A stretch of DNA of 5,750 nucleotides from contig DNPC01000052.1 of assembly GCA_003501565.1 (NCBI GenBank), forward strand, positions 1 to 5,750. The letters run 5' to 3'. Numbering within the stretch: the first letter of the stretch is position 1; each line of letters begins with the position of its first letter. Positions 1 to 5,750 of the stretch are shown here, one piece after another. The DNA comes from Planctomycetaceae bacterium. Lineage in GTDB: Bacteria; Planctomycetota; Planctomycetia; Pirellulales; Pirellulaceae. A model generated the notes under the pieces. The model did no database searches. It had not been told where the DNA came from and worked only from the letters and a program-made list of their open reading frames with translations. Position numbers and translations under genes: made by a program.

Positions 1-1372
1 TCCCCTTGATGCGAACCGCATCCAGCACATCAGCCGAGCCGGCTGCATTACTCAGATAAACAACGGCGGCATCCAGCGATCCGGTCCTGAGCTGATTGAC
101 CAGCATGTCACCGGTGGGCGTCTGGACAGTGACATTGGACATTAACTCAGTCTGCATCCCAGTTTCGCGGAATACATTTTGAGTTATCCAACCCATGGCA
201 CATTGCTTTTCGTGACCAATTCCGACCCGCAATCCTTCCTTCGTTAGGTCACTCAAGGAAGCTATCTTTTTCGGGTTGCCTTTTGCGACCAGGATAACGA
301 GTTCGTTCTGGGAGACATCAATCGGCTCGGGGAAAATGTCCTCAACTTGTTCCATGAATTCAACGTCGCAGGCAAAGTAGGCATCGGGCTGCAATCCGCC
401 CTTCATCTGCGCCACCAGGATACCGCAGCCGTTGTAGACGCGAGATACTTCCACTCCCTCGCGATCTTCGAACTGGACGATCGTTTCTTCAATTGCCGGA
501 CGCAACATCGAACCGGCAAAGATCGATAGCTCGGGTTTATCGGCCCAAACATCACCCTGGGCGACCTCAAAGCCGTGTTCTGAATAGGTTTGTAGCCCCT
601 GATCCCGGGCCGTCACGAATCTTGCAAAATGAAGTGCCGCTGCCGGAGATTGACTTGACGAAAGAACACCTAGCGACACCTGTGAGGTCGCCTCACTGAG
701 TGCCTTCAGCGGCACAAACTCCAGATCATCGAAAGGGTGGAGAACGACGTCGTATACGATACCTGCATCCGCGGAGCCTACTTGAACGTCGGCCGCGACT
801 TCAGTGACCGTGCCACGAAATGCCGTCGTGACTTTCTCCAATGTCTCCCATTCACCTTCTCTTTCGAGGAGCTGTCGGGTTAGCTTCGCCACCGCAGCTG
901 CCTCTGGGTTGGCCTGAACGAAACGTACGTCACCGGCAACCAAGTCATCAAGACTCGAAAGCCCCTTGGGATTCCCTTTCTTGACGGCAAGCCCAGCCCG
1001 CATCTTGGCGATCTGCAGCACCTCTTCTACAAGCCCTTTGGTTCTTGCCGTTTCAAGGAAGCTATCGTCGGCTGGAAGATAAAGGTCACCTTTGCCGGTG
1101 AGCTCCAAACGGGCCAGCAGAGTTTGTGAGGGACCGTATTCAACATCGATCCGAACGCCCGTCAGCTCCTCGTAAGCTTCGCAGATCGGGTCAAGTACCG
1201 CTTGGTTGCTCGCCGCGCAGTAGACATGCAGCTGGCTTTCTCCCGCTTCGCTTTCTTCAGCTGAACTAGTCGGGTTCCGCTTCCCTAACTCGCTGCTGTC
1301 GCCGGACATGGCCCACACGAGTCCACCAATTACGGCAAGTGATCCCACGATCACAACTAGCGTCTTTACCAT
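1..1372 (-). CDS. Tandem ModA-like (molybdate-type) periplasmic substrate-binding protein, 3' end cut by window edge
   Basis: The minus-strand frame is open from an ATG at 1372 to the left edge (457 codons, no stop). Residues 4-22 form a hydrophobic signal or anchor segment, followed by a polar Ser/Glu-rich linker to about residue 46. Two homologous solute-binding domains follow. Domain 1 (about 47-270) has HVYCAAS (Ser55), DVEYGPSQTLLARLE and GDLYLPADD, with ADAGIVY (Tyr207) at the ligand-Tyr position. Domain 2 (about 282 to the edge) has SIFAGSM (Ser288), YNGCGILVAQMKGG, PDAYFACD and LDAAVVY (Tyr439). These match the order of ModA oxyanion-site motifs. Single-domain ModA is roughly 250 residues, so this is a fusion or duplication. 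Domain 2 has Cys316 where ModA normally carries a ligand Ser, plus Cys335 and Cys391. An in-frame ATG at 1390 is an alternative start; 1372 was preferred because a G-rich stretch lies just upstream. In ModA systems a permease (ModB) and ATPase (ModC) usually accompany the receptor; none is visible here, though they could lie beyond the left edge. Ligand could be molybdate, tungstate or another anion. Family call is firm, substrate is not. Confidence 0.85.
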   Translation of the reverse strand, partial: MVKTLVVIVGSLAVIGGLVWAMSGDSSELGKRNPTSSAEESEAGESQLHVYCAASNQAVLDPICEAYEELTGVRIDVEYGPSQTLLARLELTGKGDLYLPADDSFLETARTKGLVEEVLQIAKMRAGLAVKKGNPKGLSSLDDLVAGDVRFVQANPEAAAVAKLTRQLLEREGEWETLEKVTTAFRGTVTEVAADVQVGSADAGIVYDVVLHPFDDLEFVPLKALSEATSQVSLGVLSSSQSPAAALHFARFVTARDQGLQTYSEHGFEVAQGDVWADKPELSIFAGSMLRPAIEETIVQFEDREGVEVSRVYNGCGILVAQMKGGLQPDAYFACDVEFMEQVEDIFPEPIDVSQNELVILVAKGNPKKIASLSDLTKEGLRVGIGHEKQCAMGWITQNVFRETGMQTELMSNVTVQTPTGDMLVNQLRTGSLDAAVVYLSNAAGSADVLDAVRIKG

Positions 1373-1696
1373 CTGACTTACCCCCACCATCAATTGCGCG
1401 TCGGAACTCGTTTTTATGCCGACTCAGGTCCGCCTGCCATCGTAGTGGCTGGATCAGGTGTCGACAATCGTTGCTGAGCACAAGCCCACGATCGGCTTCG
1501 TTCCACGAACCAATCTTCCGAGTTACGCGGTGCTATTCACTGGTCATTCAATGTTCTTTAAATGTCCGTGAAGTCTCTATGAACGACGCTCAATTCGTCG
1601 CCAGAACCGTTATGTTGTGTAAGTGTTCGGGCTCGTGATTCGATTCCTGGGTCCACTCAGTAAGCCCGCTATCTCTGTGCAGATCAAGGCACCTAA
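1373..1696. other. Divergent intergenic region without a convincing gene
   Basis: This 324-bp stretch separates two divergently transcribed genes, so promoters for both should lie in it. Apart from the minus-strand candidate at 1439-1467, a weak plus-strand pair TTCACT (1536-1541) and TTAAAT (1558-1563), 16 bp apart, could serve the 1697 gene. It would leave a leader of about 130 nt. Short open frames crossing the region lack a plausible ribosome-binding site, show no protein motif, or run antisense into neighbouring genes. I found no tRNA, terminator hairpin with a T-run, or long repeat. Confidence 0.6.
1439..1467 (-). promoter_or_regulatory. Weak sigma70-like promoter candidate for the ModA-like gene
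   Basis: On the minus strand TTGTCG (1467-1462) and TACGAT (1444-1439) are separated by 17 bp. Each hexamer matches 4 of 6 bases of the sigma70 consensus, and the -10 box lies about 67 nt before the ATG at 1372. This rests on pattern only; matches of this quality occur by chance, and planctomycete promoters often depart from the consensus. Confidence 0.22.
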
Positions 1697-2671
1697 ATGC
1701 GTTCATTCTCCATTTCTGTGGCTTTACTTCTTTCACTGGCTGCCACTGCAGTGGCGTGTCAGGTTCCAGTTTTCCGTTACGCGTTTGAACAATGGAATCC
1801 GGAACAGTATCGTGTCCTGATTCTGGCCGGCGAGCAGCGTTCAGAATTTCAGGCGATGGCCAAGGAGCTCGGCTCCAGCGAGAAAGGAAAAAACTCCGCA
1901 CTCAATGTGCAAGTCGACGTAATGTCTCCAGACTCCAATCCGATAGCAGCCCGATTGTGGAAGGAGCACAACGTCAACGGCAAGCCCATCGCAGTCACGC
2001 TCTACCCCGAACGAGCGCGTGGCATTGGTGGCTCGGTAGCCCATGTTACCACCGCCTCTCGTGACAACTTGCAGGCGATCTTCGATTCACCGGTGCGGCG
2101 AGAGATAGCGAAACGACTTGGACAAGGCGAATCAGCTGTGTGGGTACTCCTCGAGTGCGGTAACGAGAAAAAGGACGCTGCTGCTCGTGAAAACCTTGAG
2201 AAGCAGCTTGCCGAAGATGCGAAGTGGCTCGAGCTTCCAACGCCAGAAGAAATGGAAGTCAAACCCGAGGTGCTCGAGGCGGTGAAAGTCAAGCTGCGCG
2301 TTGGTTTTTCATTGATACGACTGCGTGCCGACGACCCGGAAGAGCAGTTCTTAGTCGACATGTTACTCAGTAGCGAATCGGACCTCAGAGATTTTGACGA
2401 ACCCATCGCATTCCCTGTATTCGGAAGAGGGCTCGTGCTGTACGCGCTGGTTGGTAAGGGCATCGCGCCCGACACGATCCGCGGGGCTTCAAAGTTCATT
2501 TGTGGCCCCTGTTCGTGCCAAGTCAAAGAGCAAAACCCCGGCTTTGATATGCTGCTCAAAAACGAGTGGGAGCAGGCCATTGGGGAAGTCAAGATTAGTT
2601 CACCGCTGCCGACCGTTGATGCGACCCCTGAGCTGATTCCCATCCCGAGCGGCAGATCAAAACGCAAGTGA
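1697..2671 (+). CDS. Exported Cys-containing protein of unknown function (VPVFRYA / CGPCSCQVK family)
   Basis: This complete 324-residue gene starts at an ATG preceded by AAGG (1686-1689, 7-nt spacing) and ends with TGA. Residues 1-20 are a clear signal peptide with a hydrophobic core at 6-20. AVA-Cys21 fits cleavage by signal peptidase I after Ala20 and also resembles an imperfect lipobox, so the mature protein begins at Cys21 and may be lipidated. The mature start is CQVPVFRYAFEQW. Two alpha/beta halves are suggested: strand YRVLILAG (38-45) followed by a helix, and strand SAVWVLLECG (146-155) followed by a long charged helix (157-177). I infer thioredoxin-like folds, but no thioredoxin CxxC is present at either strand end. 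Near the C-terminus, EPIAFPVFGRG (235-245) and LVLYALVGKGI (246-256) lead to CGPCSCQVK (269-277), a CxxCxC cluster that could bind metal or form disulfides. The tail is polar and basic (GRSKRK). I associate the VPVFRYA and GPCSCQVK blocks with planctomycete hypothetical proteins, from memory. Function is unknown. It is probably co-transcribed with the propeller gene 79 bp downstream. Confidence 0.88.
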   Translation: MRSFSISVALLLSLAATAVACQVPVFRYAFEQWNPEQYRVLILAGEQRSEFQAMAKELGSSEKGKNSALNVQVDVMSPDSNPIAARLWKEHNVNGKPIAVTLYPERARGIGGSVAHVTTASRDNLQAIFDSPVRREIAKRLGQGESAVWVLLECGNEKKDAAARENLEKQLAEDAKWLELPTPEEMEVKPEVLEAVKVKLRVGFSLIRLRADDPEEQFLVDMLLSSESDLRDFDEPIAFPVFGRGLVLYALVGKGIAPDTIRGASKFICGPCSCQVKEQNPGFDMLLKNEWEQAIGEVKISSPLPTVDATPELIPIPSGRSKRK

Positions 2672-2724
2672 TGTGATTTATGAGTTCTTCGAAATACCAT
2701 TTCTAGTCGACATTCATTTGATAG

Positions 2725-2740
2725 TCGCCGAGACCGGCGA
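2725..2740 (+). promoter_or_regulatory. Perfect hairpin abutting the ribosome-binding site
   Basis: TCGCCG (2725-2730) and CGGCGA (2735-2740) are exact reverse complements around the 4-nt loop AGAC. The next bases are AGAGGA (2741-2746), the ribosome-binding site of the 2751 gene. There is no T-run, so it is not an intrinsic terminator. It could affect ribosome access, protect an mRNA end, or be chance. Confidence 0.35.
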
Positions 2741-2746
2741 AGAGGA
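2741..2746 (+). promoter_or_regulatory. Shine-Dalgarno sequence fixing the start at 2751
   Basis: AGAGGA lies 4 nt before the ATG at 2751. It favours this ATG over the in-frame TTG at 2718 and agrees with the signal peptide encoded immediately after it. Confidence 0.7.
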
Positions 2747-2750
2747 TACT

Positions 2751-5750
2751 ATGATTTGTTGCCCAAATCGGCCCCAGCCAAAACGTTCCAATTTGGTTCT
2801 TGGGATAACCCTATCCGCGCTCGTACTGCAGAGTGTTTTTTGCACAAGAGCCTCCGCCGGTGATGATTGGCCGATGTGGCGATACGACGCACGGCGCTCT
2901 GCCGTGTCGCCCAACTCTGTTCCCGAAAAGCTTGACCTGGTATGGAAACGCGTCTTCAGCCCGCGAAAACAGGCATGGGATGATCCTCTCAATTTGGATC
3001 TCATGACTTACGATCGATCCTTCGAGCCGATCGTTAAAGACGGGCGAATGTTCCTGGGTTTCAGCGACAAAGATAAACTGTTAGCTCTGGATGCACATAC
3101 CGGCCAGACTCTATGGACGTTCCACGCAGAAGGCCCGATTCGCATGGCTCCTGTTGCTGCAGACGGATCTGTATTCGTTTGTAGTGACGATGGCTATCTT
3201 TACTGCTTGGCGTCTGAAAGTGGAGACCTACGCTGGAAGTTCACTGCCGCACCCAACGCACAAAAAGCCTTGGGAAACCAGCGCGTCATTTCAGCCTGGC
3301 CAGCTCGTGGTGGTCCAGTAGTTAAAGATGGCACCGTCTATTTTGCCAACAGTATTTGGCCATTCATGGGCACATTCATCTGCGCACTAGACGTCGAAAC
3401 CGGACAAGTGAAATGGGTCAACGACAGTACCGGCTCAATCTACATCAAACAACCACACTCTGCACCGGCATTTGCTGGCGTAGCTCCACAAGGAATGTTT
3501 GTTGCGACTGAAGACGATCTAATCGTGCCCGGTGGTCGCAGCGTTCCTGCGGTTTTTGATCGGCACTCCGGCGAAATGCGTTACTTCCACCTGAACGAAG
3601 GCGGAAAGGGAACTGGTGGTTCCTTCGTTGCCGTCAGCGATGACCAATTTTTCGTACACACACGTGAGCGGGGAACGCGAGCGTTTGACCTCCAAAGTGG
3701 TGACAAAACCGCCTTCATGCCGAACGAACCTGCTATCGCCGGCCAAGTGCTCTTCGCAGGTGAAACGACCGAAGCGGGAGTTGAGATCGTACGAGCCTAC
3801 CAGGCGAAGACCGACCATAATCGTGCGCGCGAACCCCTCTGGCAACTCGAGGTCAACGCGGCAAGCGATCTAATCGTGGCTGGCAATCATTTAGTGGCGG
3901 CGGGAGGACGCACAATCTCAGTCGTAGCGTTGGACGGAGACGCTCAAACTGGTAATTTCACCGTTGGAAAACTCTTGAGTAGACTCGAGACTGAAAGCCC
4001 AGTTTCCAGACTGTTAGTTGCATCTGAACAGTTGTATGCGGTTACGCAGGCCGGTGAGATTTTGGCGTTTGGAGATAGGTCTTCGCAAGCCACGCCCAAT
4101 CGCGCCGGTGGCGAATTGGCAACTACGGTGTCAGCTCGTCCGGCGAGTTACATTCCAAGTAGAGTGCGTGCTTCGGCGCAGCAACGGACCTACGAGTTGC
4201 TTGCACTCGGTGATTCCCAGGGATATGCGTACTGGTATGGTCCATGTGATCCGGAACTTGCTGCTGCGTGGGCGAAAGTAAGTCCTTTCGAACAGCTGGC
4301 GATCATCGATTCATCGTCGACGCGGGTCGCGACCCTGCGAACAAGGCTTGATGGCCTGAACGGCAAAGGCAGAGTGACGGCTCACGTATCCACACCACGC
4401 GATTTCTTAGCGCCGGAATATACCGGTCAAGTCGTGTTCGTCAGCGATCAGCTATCGTCTGAAATCTCCGCTAAGGACCTCCAGGCGATCTACAAGTCCG
4501 TTCGTCCTTACGGCGGTAAACTGGTACTGCTTGGCGATGAGCTTTCTTCAGATCGCCGGACTTGGCTTGAGCAGCTTAAGCTCGAGCAGGCGGAGCTTGA
4601 ACAACACACAGCTGGGATCGTCATTACCCGTGTCGGTGCACTCCCGGGTTCTGCCGATTGGACGCATCAGTATGGTGACGTCGCTAACTCGATCAAGTCA
4701 GACGACAGTCGCGTCAAACTTCCACTAGGCATTCTTTGGTTCGGCGGCAGCAGTAACATGGACGTGCTGCCTCGCCACGGGCATGGTCCGCCACAACAGG
4801 TAGTCGGTGGTCGTCTTTTCATCGAAGGCATGAGCAGTCTCAGTGCGCGCGACGTTTACACCGGACGTGTACTCTGGACGCGAGATTTCGGCGACCTTGG
4901 TAACTTCGACGTCTACTACGACTCAACCTACGAAAATACGCCGCTAAATCCTCAGTACAACCAAGTTCACATTCCTGGAGCAAACGGTCGGGGTACCAAC
5001 TATGTCGTGACTGAAGAACGAGTTTACTTGGTATTGGGCAACCGCTGTTTGATCCTCGACCCAGATACCGGCAGCGACCTGGGCGAAATTAGGCTGCCCG
5101 CCGAACCATCCGGTGAAACAGCTGAGTGGGGTTACATCGCAGTTTACGAAGATGTGCTCCTGGGCGGTCTTGGGTTTGCCATGTATCGCGATCAGCATTC
5201 GTTGCAGTTCGAATCAGACGCCAAATTGAAGTCTTCCCGCAAAGGCTTCGGTTCCAAGAGTCTAGATCGGGCTGCCAGTCGAGCACTGGTTGGATTCGAT
5301 CGATTCAGCGGCGAACAACTTTGGCGCGTGGATGCAGTCCATAGTTTCTGGCATAACGGAATCGTCGCTGGCGGAGGAAAAGTCTACTGCCTAGACCGCA
5401 ATCCAAAACTAATCGAAGACGCGTTGAAGAGACGTGGACGAGCACTCCCGGACACTTACCGTATCGCCGCTTTTGACGCCGCGACGGGCAAAACCAAATG
5501 GGAGGTCAACGAGGGGATCACCGGTTCATGGCTTGGATATTCGAAAGAACACGGATTATTGCTCCAAGCTGGAGCCCAAGCCAGCGATCGACTTTACGAT
5601 GAAGTCGGGCAGGGGATGCGTGTCTATGACGCCAGCGATGGCTCGGTTCGTTGGGCGAAGGATGACCTTCGGTACTCCGGCCCCTGCGTGATTCACAATG
5701 AGCTGATCATCACGAATGCGAATTCATACTCCGAATCAGCCGGTGCCTTC
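2751..5750 (+). CDS. Secreted PQQ-like beta-propeller protein with an embedded methyltransferase-like domain, 3' end cut by window edge
   Basis: The frame is open for 1000 codons from a well-placed ATG to the right edge. Residues 1-36 form a signal peptide: basic n-region (to Lys11, Arg12), hydrophobic core 15-30, cleavage after ASA36. The mature protein opens with GDDWPMWRYD, like the DWPxWRG start of many planctomycete PQQ-like proteins. Blade motifs of the type xxLDxxTGxxxW recur: ALDAHTGQTLW (near 114), CLASESGDLRW, ALDVETGQVKW, FDRHSGEMRY, then after an insert DVYTGRVLW (near 701-709), ILDPDTGS, GFDRFSGEQLW, AFDAATGKTKW and VYDASDGSVRW. The insert at about 475-655 resembles a class I methyltransferase Rossmann fold: LLALGDSQGYAYW (483-495), IIDSSSTRV (518-526), RTRLDGLNGKGRVT (530-543), VRPYGGKLVLLGDE. 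It lacks a GxGxG loop. Conserved-looking GALPGSADWTHQYGD (629-643) and PRHGHGP (674-680) lead back into the propeller. The propeller may bind PQQ or be a BamB-like scaffold; PQQ ligands cannot be judged here. Export and propeller are firm; activity is unknown. Confidence 0.93.
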   Translation, partial: MICCPNRPQPKRSNLVLGITLSALVLQSVFCTRASAGDDWPMWRYDARRSAVSPNSVPEKLDLVWKRVFSPRKQAWDDPLNLDLMTYDRSFEPIVKDGRMFLGFSDKDKLLALDAHTGQTLWTFHAEGPIRMAPVAADGSVFVCSDDGYLYCLASESGDLRWKFTAAPNAQKALGNQRVISAWPARGGPVVKDGTVYFANSIWPFMGTFICALDVETGQVKWVNDSTGSIYIKQPHSAPAFAGVAPQGMFVATEDDLIVPGGRSVPAVFDRHSGEMRYFHLNEGGKGTGGSFVAVSDDQFFVHTRERGTRAFDLQSGDKTAFMPNEPAIAGQVLFAGETTEAGVEIVRAYQAKTDHNRAREPLWQLEVNAASDLIVAGNHLVAAGGRTISVVALDGDAQTGNFTVGKLLSRLETESPVSRLLVASEQLYAVTQAGEILAFGDRSSQATPNRAGGELATTVSARPASYIPSRVRASAQQRTYELLALGDSQGYAYWYGPCDPELAAAWAKVSPFEQLAIIDSSSTRVATLRTRLDGLNGKGRVTAHVSTPRDFLAPEYTGQVVFVSDQLSSEISAKDLQAIYKSVRPYGGKLVLLGDELSSDRRTWLEQLKLEQAELEQHTAGIVITRVGALPGSADWTHQYGDVANSIKSDDSRVKLPLGILWFGGSSNMDVLPRHGHGPPQQVVGGRLFIEGMSSLSARDVYTGRVLWTRDFGDLGNFDVYYDSTYENTPLNPQYNQVHIPGANGRGTNYVVTEERVYLVLGNRCLILDPDTGSDLGEIRLPAEPSGETAEWGYIAVYEDVLLGGLGFAMYRDQHSLQFESDAKLKSSRKGFGSKSLDRAASRALVGFDRFSGEQLWRVDAVHSFWHNGIVAGGGKVYCLDRNPKLIEDALKRRGRALPDTYRIAAFDAATGKTKWEVNEGITGSWLGYSKEHGLLLQAGAQASDRLYDEVGQGMRVYDASDGSVRWAKDDLRYSGPCVIHNELIITNANSYSESAGAF
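4173..4715 (+). other. Methyltransferase-like Rossmann insert within the propeller protein (domain)
   Basis: Residues about 475-655 interrupt the run of propeller blades. Their order of elements resembles SAM-dependent methyltransferases: a strand and loop at 483-495, an acidic residue ending the second strand (Asp520), a helix and RVT strand (526-543), and a late RPYGGKLVLLGDE strand (585-597). The glycine-rich cofactor loop is replaced by GDSQGYAYW, so SAM binding may be lost. Boundaries are estimates by eye. Confidence 0.5.

Noticed and set aside
1266..1481. Minus-strand 71-codon open frame overlapping the receptor start
   Set aside because: It is in a different frame from the supported receptor, overlaps its N-terminal coding region, and shows no protein features.
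1339..1638. Plus-strand 99-codon open frame across the divergent region
   Set aside because: It starts inside the opposing ModA-like gene, has no plausible ribosome-binding site, and gives an Arg/Ser/Cys-rich sequence without recognisable features.
1600..1665. tRNA-like stretch with GATTCGATTCC resembling a T-arm
   Set aside because: The bases flanking TTCGATT do not form a 5-bp T-stem, and no matching 5' acceptor strand or anticodon arm was found upstream.
2002..2700. Minus-strand open frame of 232 codons, Ser-rich
   Set aside because: It lies almost entirely antisense to the well-supported 1697-2671 gene, is low-complexity Ser-rich, and has no motif or signal peptide. It is a shadow frame.
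2672..2750. Intrinsic terminator between the two plus-strand genes
   Set aside because: The only strong hairpin (2725-2740) is followed by a ribosome-binding site rather than a T-run.
3519..3845. Minus-strand 108-codon open frame
   Set aside because: It is antisense to propeller blades in the long plus-strand gene and has no independent support.

Overview
The window most likely comes from a planctomycete of the Rhodopirellula/Blastopirellula type (Pirellulaceae). The evidence is indirect: moderate GC by eye, very large exported PQQ-type beta-propeller proteins, a substrate-binding protein made of two fused ModA-like domains, and an exported protein whose VPVFRYA start and CGPCSCQVK block I associate with planctomycete hypothetical proteins. 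No rRNA or other taxonomic marker is present, so the placement is inference.

Layout. Positions 1-1372, minus strand, hold the first 457 codons of a membrane-anchored or secreted tandem ModA-type oxyanion-binding protein; its C-terminus lies beyond the left edge. Positions 1373-1696 are a divergent intergenic region with weak promoter candidates and no convincing gene. Positions 1697-2671, plus strand, encode a complete 324-residue exported protein of unknown function with a Cys at the signal cleavage point and a C-terminal CxxCxC motif. A 79-bp spacer follows, containing a perfect 6-bp hairpin directly against a good Shine-Dalgarno sequence. Positions 2751-5750, plus strand, hold the first 1000 codons of a secreted PQQ-like beta-propeller protein, cut by the right edge. 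This propeller is interrupted by a Rossmann/methyltransferase-like insert whose cofactor loop looks degenerate.

How the genes may work together. All three products are predicted to leave the cytoplasm: a ligand-binding receptor, a small Cys-containing exported protein and a large propeller. The two plus-strand genes probably share a transcript, and the receptor gene is divergent from them. An envelope system for metal or oxyanion handling, or for redox chemistry, is a reasonable hypothesis, but nothing here proves a functional link. No mobile elements, CRISPR arrays, RNA genes or long repeats were seen.
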